The notes beneath the pieces are model-generated. The model ran no database searches and was not told the DNA's origin. It saw nothing but the letters and a program-made list of their open reading frames with translations. Of a DNA stretch of 64,000 nt, positions 1-13,300 are shown in pieces (positions within the stretch are counted from its first letter, which is position 1; each line of letters opens with the position of its first letter). The translations under genes and the position numbers were made by a program. Source of the stretch: Aquila chrysaetos chrysaetos (Eukaryota > Chordata > Aves > Accipitriformes > Accipitridae); contig NC_044005.1 in NCBI RefSeq assembly GCF_900496995.4, positions 34,261,363 to 34,325,362 of the forward strand. The letters run 5' to 3'.

Positions 1-1175
1 TAACAAGTTATTCCCCCAACATGCATTCATGCAGTGATTTGTTCTTGCTTAAGTTTAGCATCTTAATATTCATCCTTGTTGAACTACATCCTACTTTTAA
101 AATGCAATTTTTCCAATTCACTAATGTAATTTTGAATACTAATCCTTTTCTCCAGTACACCTACAGATTCTCACAGATGTAAGACACCTTCAAAATTTAG
201 TAAACACATGCTGTATTTTTCACACAAGACAAGTGATTTTTCATTATGCACCAGATATTATCCAACCTAAAGTGGTTTCATCAAGACTCTGTATGTTAGA
301 CAATGATTCATGACTTCACCTCAGTTTTGATTAAGTTAAAGCATTACTGCTTTTGAAATCACAGAGGGTGTTCAAAAGCTAGATGCACCACTATATAGCT
401 ACCTACAGTATAGCAAAGTCTGCTGCCATCCTCCTAGCTTTACTACTTTAATAGAAATCTACATTCTCAAACTTGTATCTGTTTATTTATCAGACGCTTC
501 AGCTTTAGCATTTGTGCTACGTGACCTGTAATCACACTATGCAGCTCCAGCACATTTAACAGGTTTCTCTAACAAAAGAGAAGGGAGTGACATTTACTGA
601 TAATCCAAGTACAAGTACATGCTTCTGTGCCACTTGCCGACACGGTCAACTAAAGTTCAACTCCCCAAGCAAAAGAAGTGTCGCCTGTGGATACTTATAA
701 GAAACAGTATTCGGTACAGTCAGCACTTCCTAACAACATTCAAATATACTAAAAACTACTAAAATGCACTTGTTTGAATTAAATCAAATCTGTCCTCTCC
801 ATTTGTATATGAGACAGCCCATTCCCCACTAATTTTCCAATATGACATTATTAGCATGCATATTAATTTAAAATGCTAAGTTACTTTTCTACATTCCCTG
901 TAAAGGGCAAAATTTTACAGTTAGCAAACTGAATTACATCAGCCTGAAATAGTAAACTTTCTGTTCCCAATGAATGTATAAATACTTTAATAACTTCAAT
1001 ATTCACTTTAGGAAAGTATGAACTTCTTAGACTTGGAGTTTCAGTAACTGACTTTTAAACAGTGTATTAAGATTGGCAAATCTGTACCACATTAAAAACA
1101 AACAAAAAAGATTACATCAAAGTGTATTTTGATGAGCACCTATTTTGAGCCCCTTATTTCAAAGAACGTAAGTAC

Positions 1176-1354
1176 CTTCCCATTCATCTTTGATGTTATC
1201 TCGGACATTCAAATTAATCGTAACATCTGCTCGTACTCGCATGGGCCAGTTTTCACCAATATTGGGTTTTGCCACCTCCACCACTGTGAAAGAGACAATG
1301 GGTTGTGCCATCCTAGCCCATCCACCAAAGACCACACCTCCATATTCCGATAAC
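1176..1354 (-). CDS. AQR: AQR exon 17 (residues 498-558), last exon in window
   Basis: Encodes [20 protein letters not shown], then [20 protein letters not shown] and [19 protein letters not shown]. Acceptor TGTTTAG, donor GTACTT. Length 179 nt, phase 2 to 1. The next exon (LRKHDVCFLITVRP in human) is not in the leftmost 1.1 kb. Confidence 0.97.
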
Positions 1355-4300
1355 CTAAACAACAACAACAAAAAAAAACCCCAAACACCAAAGTTTTATT
1401 AGTCATTATCTGATAACAGATTCAGTTCTTTTTTTAAACTGTGAAACAATTTACTTCACAGTCAGCTCTAAGACAAAAGTAGAAGTCTTAATTTTTCATG
1501 CTACTGAAGAACATTCACATAATCCTGCATTTTAGAACTGATGCATAACATGGACTTATATTTCAAGAAACAAAGGCAACTTATGCTGGCATTAAAAAAA
1601 AACAACAAACCAAAAAAAAGACAAACACCTCACAGAGAGAGAAGAAAAAGGGAAGATAACAAAAAAGCAACTACTGAGCATGAGAGACATCACACCAAAT
1701 GATCCCTTGAAATCTAAAGAGGATCAAAATGCAGCAGATAACAAATTTAAGAGTACTCAGTAACACCTCACATAAACCAGAAGAATTGGTGGTAAGTTTC
1801 CAGATTTTATAATCTCAGCCAGGGCTTAGTACTTTTGGAAAACTAACTCACCCATCTTAACACAACAAAGGTTGGTGGTTAGCATCCAACATACGGTCTT
1901 AACACATCTTCAGGGATGCGTATCAACAGACCCTTACAAAATCATCCCACAGGATGGCAACACCTTATGGAAGAAGTTAGTATAAAACATACTATCTAGA
2001 TAATACTTTAAAATGCATTTGTTACTGTGTATTTAGTATACACACAATATCAGTTATTCATTCTTGAATGCACTCTGATTACAGTTGAAATTGAACTGAC
2101 TGGTTTGCATCAGTTAATAAATATTACCATGGTTTCATCCTACTGACACTATCTTCAATGTCTTGTCTAATCTCGTAGGTAGACTCTAAGCGGAAAAGAT
2201 TGAAGTTCCTCAGCAGGTAGTCATGAAGAGTCAGAAACTGTAGATTCAATTTGGGAAGTGCAAGACAGCCTAAGGGGGTAAGGGTGGAAGGAAAGAGGTA
2301 TTTGATGGATAAACAAAACAAAAGTGAATTAATATATTGGTTCTACAAATTCATAAATACATACACACATTATTCTATAACTGCCATAGTTGTTATCCTG
2401 GGAGATTCTAAGAAATACTCCTTTTATAAATATACACCACTAAAAAGCACACATTTTTCAGGTTTTCTCTAAATGAACCTGCACAAAATTAAAGGAATTT
2501 TCATGCTTCTGGCAGTAATACAGTGAACTATTTAAAGACTGAATCCTTCCCTGTATTCAGACTACAACAAAATTGATTTTTATAAAATCAAATGCAGGGC
2601 AAAGTAATGGTACTTTGGGAATGCAACAATTAAACCAGCATTAAGTAATGATGAAAAAGGCTCGTAAACTAATAAAACCCAAGCATTATCCAACAATTCC
2701 CTAATTCCAATCCTTTACGTTTATTAGAAGCTATGAAAACCATTAATGTAGAAAAAAGTTTTAAGCCAAGAAATCAAATTTTAATACACAACTTTTGAGG
2801 AAAGTTTCTGTTCTGATTATAGATATTTTTTTTTCCAAATGAGAATGAAAACCATGGGAAGACTAGATCTAACTAAACAAGGAGTATTAAAACTCCTAGA
2901 CAGGTCCTAAAGCTTGCATACCTTTAGGGTAGTCTTAGATGTAAATTTTCTGTAATAAAAATTCTTACATGGTAGTCATTTAACATTACTGGACTAATGT
3001 TCCAGTTTGACACCTATGCTTAAGATCTGTGAAAGCATCAGGCTTTTGTAACTTGCAGTATTATCCTTGAAACCTTTCACTGGTATATGTACTACATATT
3101 GGCTTTCACATGCACTGAGATACAATGGCAGTGAAGAAGGGTTGTAGAGCACAGTAATTTCTATTCTGAAAAGCCTCATGGTGATAAAATACCTTAACAC
3201 ATTTGCCAAGACCAAGTAACAAACCCTGTCCTGTAAAGCTAGTTATATGCATAAAGGGCAGGGCCTGAAGCAATACCTCTTTAAGGCTGCACAGCATTTA
3301 TCAGACATATATTCTTCTTCCTTCATTTTTTAAAAGAAAGTAGAAACAATACTCCTACCTTTCTTGGGCTAAATTATTACTCTTATTTAAATTTTAGACC
3401 AAAAGAATTTAGCTACTTTAAGAACACAAAAAACCCAAGACCACGAAAACAAAACTGTCTTGTTTGAAATCAGGGCTGGAGAATACATGGGGATTAAAAA
3501 GAGAAGGCGTAAACTGAAACTAAGAGAAGCGAAATAGAAAAATACTTGTAACAGTCTGACAGCAACAGAAATGCTTCACAACAGTGCTGTCAATACACCA
3601 ATAATAATAGCAAAAGAGTTCACCACAGAAGGAGGAAGTGTTTCTACTGGCAACTGCTGTTACTTGCCAAAATTACATTTCACCATTAATAAAATTTCTT
3701 CAATGCATTATGAAAAAGTCACAAAACAGCACAGACACAGGTGTGATAAGCTGCTTTTTCTCTCCCCCCCCCCCCAGCAATAATACATATACTGTGATTA
3801 ACATATTTGGCTAATAAAACACAAAATAAACACACAGTGCATGAACAAGTTAAGTACTGCAAAGTCAGCCTTCCAATATGGTCTGAATGACAGTAAAGCT
3901 ACCTTGACTTGTATTTAAGAACCTGAATGTTCTAGACCATTAGAACAACCTATATGTTGTTCACGGAAATAAAAAATAAAATTTAAAAAAATCTTGGTTT
4001 ATATATTGATTTCCTAGAAATTACAGCAAGGACCCTGTTTTGGTGGGGTTTTGTGGGTTTTTTTGTTCTGGTTTTGTTTTTTCTTTTGGGTTTTGGGTGG
4101 GGTTTTTTTTGGGGGGTGTGGTGTGTCTGGTTTTTGTTGTTTTGTTGTTAGGGTTTTTTTAAAGGATAAATCCCATCAGAAGACCTATTATTCAGAAGAA
4201 TCTGAATCAGCTTTTAACTACTTGCAACATACTAAATGTGAGTACTTTCTCTTTTTTTGGGCAGATCTCTAGATGGCATTTGTATCATCTCTGTTTGGAA

Positions 4301-7300
4301 AAAGATCCTTTGTTGCCTATAACCCCACCTATCTAAAGGGGTCAAATTTAAAAAAAATCTCTTTCTTCTCATTAGTACTTGTTCACAGAGAATTTATCCA
4401 AAAAAAACCTAATCTAGGCTAAGCAGCTGAACCTGAGGCTTATACCTACAGAAAAGCCCCTCTGAATCAAAACTACATGGAGGAGGGTATGGAATACTCA
4501 CTGCTCAAACCAGAAACATACTTTATACTAGTCTTTGAAGATATATGTTGTTATTTGGAAATTCCATGTTCCAAATTAAAATTTTCACATTCCTAATGAA
4601 AATTGTCATGATCCACATTAAAACAGTTTTTTTTAAAGTAGCTAGACTAAAATACATGTGCTGATTATTGCAAAGCTTCAAATTACATCATTCCTTGTTT
4701 GCAATACCTGCAGTTTGCTTCCTTGATCATGAGCACATCAAGCAAGAACACCAGGTTCTGAATTTAGAGTGCATACACTACCTTTCAGTGACTGTGTACA
4801 CTTCTACCTTGAAATAAGAGTAAGATAATTAAGTGTTAGTTTCCTCCCATCACCATCCTTATTTTTTTCTTTTTAAAAAGGCTTTCTTGAACATACTTAA
4901 GAGCAAAGCACGGACAACAGCTTTTCTGCTGTATGTTTACAACCTGTTTCACCTTACAGTAAGTGTCACACCTGTGTCACAGCTGGTGGTAAAGCACATC
5001 TGTTACCCAGATTATAAGCAAATCAATGTATTTGTGTAAACACAGGCCTTTGGATTTTTCTTTAAATCCACTATAAATTTGCTAACAATTTTATCTCAGA
5101 GTTCCTGATTCACAACTCAAAAAAAGCTGACCTTACTCTAAGATACTGGAAGATGCCAAAGTACTGCATATAAGTTCCAAGGACAGAATGAACATAGATA
5201 TCAGAACTGCTTTTTTTTTTCCAGCATTCACTGTTGTGTTCAGTATTTACTAAATTACTAATCATACCTTCTCCAGAATAATATTCAGTTGGTACAATAT
5301 TTTCATCCCAAATAATCTTCTCTGTGGGATAAAGAGGCATCTGGTTGAGTTGTTGAATTTGAGATATCCGTCGCTCATGACGGGAAACCTAAAGAAAGGA
5401 TGCATTTTAAACTTCCATAAGTCAAAAAAGGGACAATAAAGCTATTTGTGAAACATACACATTAATCCACAAGACTACTGGTGGTCCCTTGCCATTTTCT
5501 CTCTTTTAATAAGTTTTGTTTTGTTTTAATTAAATATAACTAAATGCACACAGTGACATCAAAAGGTGAACAAACACATAGTCCAACTATTGGTCATATT
5601 ACTAGAGTCAAACAATCATTTGGCTACTCAGCAGACCAAAAATGGCACAACACAACTGAATATTTTCAGTCAAGGCTTAGCAAAGAATCAACTTCAAATA
5701 AAATTTATTTTGCTTTGCATTAAACATATGGTCAATAGCTAACTAACACTGCTCGTTCAGCAACAGCAAGTCTTAATTCCCTCTTTGGGAGAAAAAAAAA
5801 AAAATCCATCCAATACTACCATATGTCATCTGAACAAATCTCTCTCCATGGCATCCATAAGCATCGTATTACTACCACCTAAACCTTAGGAAATTATGTG
5901 AATGATTTTTAAAGACATGAACAACCACAAAATAAGCCTATGAAAAAGATTTTAAAAAACAGCTATGCCGTTCTAACACTGATATCAGATTAGAAGCCTA
6001 CAGTAATATTGTTATACACCGAATATCCCAAAAAACCATTATGTGCATCAAAGGGTATTTCAAATGGGCTTGAGGAACCAAACAGGTACTGAATATCTAG
6101 ATCTACTTTAGCAGATTTTTTTGTTTTTAAAGGGGACAAACAGGTTACTACATAAAGAGCAACAGCTTTTCCAGAAGAACTCAAAACTGTTGCTGAGACT
6201 CTGCTTATTGACCTTTACAATTACACCAAGCACACATGTACTAGTTTCTCAGGAAAACTACATTTATAAGTAAACATTTTCAAATACTTAATTGATATGG
6301 TTTTAAATCCCATCTCAGTATGCCATTTACTGCTATAACACTGCTGTGGTTCACAGGTGGTTCCGCAAAAGGTCCTTTACTACAGTGTAGTTGCTAGATG
6401 TAGCTATGTCTTGAGTTTGCACAAGGAAAACCACAAGCAATGTTAATTATGTTTTTACCAGCAACTCCAGCAGAAACTCCTTCTCGTAGCTCGAGTCTTC
6501 CCCTTCCGGAAGGGGTGGCAGTAGGCAGAGGTATGACGCCACCTGGTGAAGAACATTTGAGCTGCACAGTGGAAGGAAAAACAGAAAAGCTTGTGTCACT
6601 TACTGGAACCCGAGAGAGCACTTACCACTCACTGTAGCTTTTAAAAAAATAAAAAAAAAAATTCCAACTATGAATTTCATCAGAGACCAACAATTACAGA
6701 TCATTATTTTAAGGGAAGTTCGAGATATTTAAAATATTTGGGTTTGCAGTTGTTATGAAGTGCTCTAGAGCACTTCCATGAGTGAAGGGTGTTCAGCCAC
6801 AGGTGTAAGCTGAACCACTCATCTGTAATAAACAGAGCAAGGTGTGAATATTTTTTTATGGTTTCAAGACGTGTATCTGAAAACCAAATCAAACAACAGA
6901 GCACATCTGCCTTTGTCAAAATACAGAGTGCTATCCTTTTAATCGCAGCATTTACAATACAGTAGAGTTAATACAGTGGTATACTTTTATGATTTCTGTA
7001 GTAGTTTTTGTACACAAGAGTTAAAAAAGCTAAATTAAAAAAGTTAGAGGTTAAGTTAATTACTGTTACAATTACTTTCAGCAGCTAGCTATTTTCCAGA
7101 AAATTAGTACTTTCTCACATTCATTAGAAAAAAGGAAAATAAAGATATTTTTCTTATACTGGAGTTCTAGTACTTCACCACTAGTGGACAGAACTCTCCT
7201 GTCTCCCTATTTCAGCAGGTGTAAAGGCACCATGACAAGTCAGAAAGACCTGAGAAGTCACATGAGAAGGTACATGAGAAGTCAGAAAGAAAAAAGGCTA

Positions 7301-10300
7301 GAAATTTGTTACATTAAAACATACCGAGAACAAAGCATTTCAATTTCACGTTAAATTGCATTTTGATAACTTACCTAAGGGGTCCAAATAACTTCACTAG
7401 TGAATCACGAGTATCTACTGCAGCTACATTTGAGAGTGCAAAGTCATATAGCTCTGGGAAGTGTGCAAATGCTGCTCTCTACAAAAGACCCATACCCCAA
7501 AACTGAATGTACACATATTAATGAAACAATTTAATAACAATCTGAATAGTTATAAAAAAGCATAGCTTCTGATTCATAACACGTAGCACCCTGTGGACTC
7601 TACAAGGATAGAAATAAAAACAAGATGAAATCTCCGTTTTTCTTAGTTAGCACCACCTATTTCTTACTCCTGTGCTTCTGATACAATATCTTTTTTATAC
7701 ACCCTCCTATCAGCATTTGTTCTGTCATTAAAATAAAACATAAGGGGGAAGACATGTAGCCTTGCAGACAACTAAAAAAAAAAAGCAAGGAACAAGTTTA
7801 ATTTAACCATGCTTCCCTGAATTTTTTTATTAAAACCGATAGGAAAAATTCTGAAAAGTGTAACTATCTTTATATGAATACAAGTGATGTGAATTTTTAT
7901 TTTGTCTCTTATGCACTATTGCTACCATATGTGTGTGCTGCTCTTGAAGAAATGGTGCCACCTACTGCATAATCATAAGTTAAGTTCCTATAGCACTTAA
8001 TTTTCCCTTCTGAATAGATTTAATGGGAGCAGTTCATCTCAACAATATCAAATCAAAAGTGGTGGTGTTTTGCTAGAGCGTATTATTTAGTCATAGTCAC
8101 ATACATAACATGGAAGCGTTAAGTGCCTTCGATATGGTATAGAAAGTCAAGTTAAAACTATTCCTGTAACTCAACAGGAGAAATAAGGGGTTTGCTTTGG
8201 GAAATAACTTAATGCCTATTGCAGATACAAATTAGACTAAACCAACAAAACCAAATCCTTTCCCTCCCATAAGCACTTTGCCATCTGCCTACCTGTAGAG
8301 AAGTAATTCTATCATAGTGAATTGTTGTCATCTCATTCTCCGTCAAAGCATTTCCAGTCTGATCATTGATTTCAAAGCCAGTGTAGAATTTAAGCATATC
8401 TAAAAGCTGAGACATCATCCATATAAATTAGTGGATTAACAATAGGAGACACCCTACCACAAACAAAAACACAGTTTAAGAGGACAAATCTGGGCACCAT
8501 GCACAAACAAGAGCTCCTCAAAGTTCTTGAAGAAATGGACTAAGGAGTGGTATCTAAATTTTATACTTGGCTGGGGCACAAAATAATTTTGTTTAGGTAT
8601 CTCATCTACAACCCATAGAAATTACAGCACAGCCCACAACCAATGCCGTTTCTTTTACATACTAGGACTTGAAACTGAAACTAACTGCACTAAGGTAATC
8701 TAGCCAGAGGTTCACTGCAACACTGAACTCAACTTAGGGCTTGCTACTACCAAAAGGGAGAGGTCTTGCTCCCCCCTGCCCTCTCTGATGCCAGCTCTGG
8801 AATTCATCCTACCTTTCAATGATATTATTTAACTCAGAAGAAGAAAATTATTCAGATGTGCTGCTGGCTTTGTGTTCCATCAATACTGACCCTCAGAGAA
8901 ACTGAACAAATGCCAGAGATGAGGGACAGCAAGCAGCAGGAAAAGCAGCTGAGGTGCAGGTAAGGGGACAGATCTTCAGGTCCTGCCATAAAAAACAATA
9001 TACTGTCTATGACTGAGTAAAAACTGAGGGACAGTAGTGAAAAACAACTGCACTGTAAAACAGTCTGAGGTCAAAACGAAGCACAGCAGAATGCATTGGT
9101 GTCTTTTGCTATACGTGGGGTAAAGCATGCCAGAAGCTGCACCGTTTTCCAGGTTGCACCTTTAAGAACTGTTCACAAACAGAGCCAGAAAGGTAAGAGC
9201 AGTCACACACATAAATACAGGTAAGAAGGAACTACTGTCTGAAGGATTTAAATAAACATAGTTTGCATCTATCAGAAAAACCTGTCTTAACAAATATAAA
9301 ACAAAACAATTGCAGTATTCAGAGCTGCATCAGAATGAAAAAGTTATTTTCAACAACTTTGTATCTCACCTGGCAGAAGAGATGACCCTCCTTCTCTCTT
9401 TTAGCAAGACTGGAGAGGTAACAGTGAACAACAAGATGGGAGTCATCCAACACTGTATTAAACCAGCGCCGTGTGGGAAGCAAAGCCTGTGGTAAACAAC
9501 CTCACGTTAATACAAGCAATTCTTCAAAATGTAAGAAATCCCGGTTTCTCATAATCTTCCATTTCAAGAAGGCATATCAAGATAGATTGCTGGACAGTTA
9601 TTTACATATCTAATACTCTAACAGAGGTTCTCATGTTAAAGCAGCATTTATGTATGCCAAGACACTGGTTTTATGCAGGTAGGCTGCTATGAACACAGCC
9701 TTTTATATGACTGGGAGCACAGCAAAAACTTGCCGTTAGTGAGATTACATTTTGCCAGTAATAAAAGTAAATTAAATAAAGCAATTGTTCTACTACTAAG
9801 TGTCTACATAATGACTGTGTGGTACAAAAGGTATGTCAAACTGCTGCAACATTGTTTTCAATGTTTGGTTTCTATACTAATTTCATTAATTTTAAGATTG
9901 TCTTTCTCAAGACTGCAAACTGTGTTTCTTCTAAATATGGTATCTTCTAATCTTTGTAAGATACTCAAATTAGATCTAAGAATTTTTCAAATCTTCATTA
10001 AAATCCTACAACAGCTTTCTGTAAAAAAAACAGAGATCATTTCTTCTCAATGTAAATAGCTTAAGGTGCTCTATGTAGCAACTGTTCAACAGCGTATAGT
10101 AGTACACCTCAACAATTCAAGAGAAAAACAAGTTGTTCTCAGTGGAATCTACAGACTGAATTTAGAAAGCCAAAAAGCATCAGCATGGTGTTTAGAACTA
10201 AGACCAAGAAAAAAAAAAAAGAATCTGTAGTACAAAATGTTAATCGCCCTGCACAATAATTACAAAAACCAAACTCAGAATAAGAACTTTCCATGGAGTC

Positions 10301-13300
10301 ATTCCTTTCAAATTATCAAATCACCAAGTTTTGGTGGCAGTCTATATACTGTAATATGAAACAGTGATATTCTGAAAAAGGCCTTGACATAAGTAAAAGA
10401 GCCCACTAACACAGTACATGCTACTGAGGCAAAAAGACTTGGATTTACAGCTAATTTCTCATTTGCTTGTTCCAGTCACTTAAACAGGCTTCATAAACCA
10501 CCTGAATTCTAGCCTTCCTGTAATACCTAGCAAGAACCAACATTAAATGTACCGCCTCCAAGCATTTTGGCTAACAGCCAGACTTAAGTTTAACTTCATA
10601 TTTTCTCTTATGAGAGTACCTTATACCCATAAGATAACAAGCTCTAATTTAAAGAATTCACTCTATTGCAACTACAAGCACAGGCTACTTAAGTCATTCA
10701 GCAGAGGATGGTTAGCCTGTATGAGCTCCAGATCAAGCCATTTTAAAGTTCCCTGCGCTTACTTTTTCAGAAAACCTTGTCTTATTTCAGAATGTCTTCT
10801 AAATCTAAAGTTATTTTAAATAAATTGCTACTCGTGAGAAATTGTAAATTAATCTTTTAATTTTTATTTTGGTACTGTGAAGCTTAAAATTGTCCCACTT
10901 TCTCACTTGGCCTCCTATTATTCTGTAACAAACCTAGATCACCAGAACTGTTACTTCTAAATAATGAATTCTAGTCAAATAGAAATAGTTTGCATTTCAG
11001 AACTACTGATGCTTTCTGGGATTATACCCTACAACACAAAAGATACTTCAAGTGACCTATTATGCACTGGGAAGAACACTTCTGGGTTACTCCTAGCAGA
11101 TTAAAGCATCACACATTTTCATCAGTTGCCAGGATTATTACCACTGCTCAAATTAACAAAGTCTTCTTCACTAAGCAATTTAGGATCCTAGCTTTCTCTA
11201 ACAGTTCATCTCATTTATAGACATTACTAGTCAGTTCCCAATGTGGATGCACTGCTACAACCTCCTATTTACAGATGGAAAACCACTATTAAGCAACCAT
11301 ATACACAACTGTGACATAACCACATGCTAATTGGAACAAGGCTGTAATAATGACTTTACGCATTTAAAACCTAGAACAGTACACCTGGAAACAGGTTGAA
11401 ACAATAACTTACCTCAAGATCTAGCATGAGTTCAATGAATCTCTCACAATAATGAACTTTGTCCATAGAAATAGGACCTAGATAGAAAAAAAATTTTTTT
11501 GCAATTGATCCACACCACAATATATTTGTATTTGAACTATTCTTTAAAAATGTAATAAATGCTACTAATATACCAGTACTAATTTTTTACTCTTGTTAAA
11601 AGCTAACTAGCCGTCGTGGTTTAACCCCAGCCAGCAACTAAGCACCACGCTGCCGCTCACTCACTCCCCCCCCCCCCCCCAGTGGGATGGGGGAGAAAAT
11701 CAGGAAAAGAAGTAAAACTCATGGGTTGAGATAAGAATGGTTTAATAGAACAGAAAAGAAGAAACTAATAATGATAATGGTAACACTAATAAAATGACAA
11801 CAGCAATAATAAAAGGATTGGAATGTACAAATGATGCGCAGTGCAACTGCTCACCACCCGCCGATCAACGCCCAGTTAGTCCCCGAGCAGCAACGCCCTC
11901 GCCTCCACTCCGCCCAGTTCCTATACTAGATGGGACGTCCCATGGTATGGAATACCCCGTTGGCCAGTTTGGGTCAGCTGCCCTGGCTCTGTCCTGTGCC
12001 AACTTCTTGTACCCCTCCAGCTTTCTCGCTGGCTGGGCTTGAGAAGGTGAAAAATCCTTGACTTTAGACTAAACACTACTTAGCAACAACTGAAAACATC
12101 AGTGTTATCAACACTCTTCACATACTGAACTCAAAACATAGCACCGTACCAGCTACTAGGAAGACAGTTAACTATTCCAGCTGAAACCAGGACACTAGCA
12201 CATTCTTCTCTTTCTGAAACAATCTTTATTTCATTGCAGACCAGAAAATTTTTGGATATAAGAAAGTAATGGAACCAGAGTTTCAGGAGTGTTTTTATCC
12301 ACTCTGAAAAAAACCCAACGAACACAACATACAAAAATGCACACTTCCACAAGATACCAATGGCCCGCTAAGCTTCTTAAGAACTTTTAACACTGTGTAC
12401 TCAAAAATACCTATTTAAAAGCTGCAGTCAAGGTGTGTGCAAAAGGCCTTGACAATATTCAAAGGCACTCAGTGGTGACTACTAAGGAGCCTTTAGAATC
12501 ATGTCAAAACACAACACTAAGTCTGCTTTAATGAATATCTATTTCCTAAAGCCTCCAATGAACAGTTAATGTAAATGTTCCCAAAACAGGTCTTGCATAA
12601 TTGGGAAAACAGAAGGAATAGGTATCCTTTCTGAGGAAGCCACAATACACAGAATTTCCCCTTCCAGATCAGTTAAGAGCTGAAGTTTGTTAAGAGTTTA
12701 AGAGCAAAAGCAGAACTCCGGGAAGTGATTTCACCCAAATTCTGCTGTGCTTAGAGCATAATAAGCCTTTTTTGTCAAAAGGCTAACACCTTCCTGTACA
12801 AACACTTTTCCTTTCTAAATCAGGCAAGCATATAATTTTGCTTGTCACAACGACTTATAAATCAAGAGCAGTCAAATCTTACAGAATTTCACTTCACTTA
12901 GGCTTTTGTTCTTACTGTAAATCAACAGTACTGACAGAACAGAGCCTTATGATATGCATTTATACCACCTGTTTAACAAGGCACCTAAGTATGTATGAAA
13001 TGCTTTAATGCTGTAAGAAGGCTGTAAGCACACAATAAAGAATATCAGTACCCAGAAATATTTTTTTTTTATTAAGTCCATACTGAACAGAAGGAGAAGA
13101 GGCTTAAAGTAGCTTTCTGCTATTTCATTTTTAAAGCACATACAGATCTGAATACTAATTTTGACACGAAATCCGTGCAGACAGGAACATATTTCACTAA
13201 AATCCCATCCAGATAAGGTCTCCAACCTCAAGTTGGTATCCTAAGGAGCAGTTGCTTCAGGAACAGAAAAGAATTTAAAACAGATTACCAGATAACAAAG

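Noticed and set aside
1-1175. Search for AQR exon 18 (LRKHDVCFLITVRP in human)
   Set aside because: No matching minus-strand frame was seen. The exon must lie beyond the left edge.
9673-10059. 128-codon plus-strand ORF
   Set aside because: AT-rich intronic sequence antisense to AQR, with a Leu/Ile/Phe/Ser-rich product and no recognisable domain.
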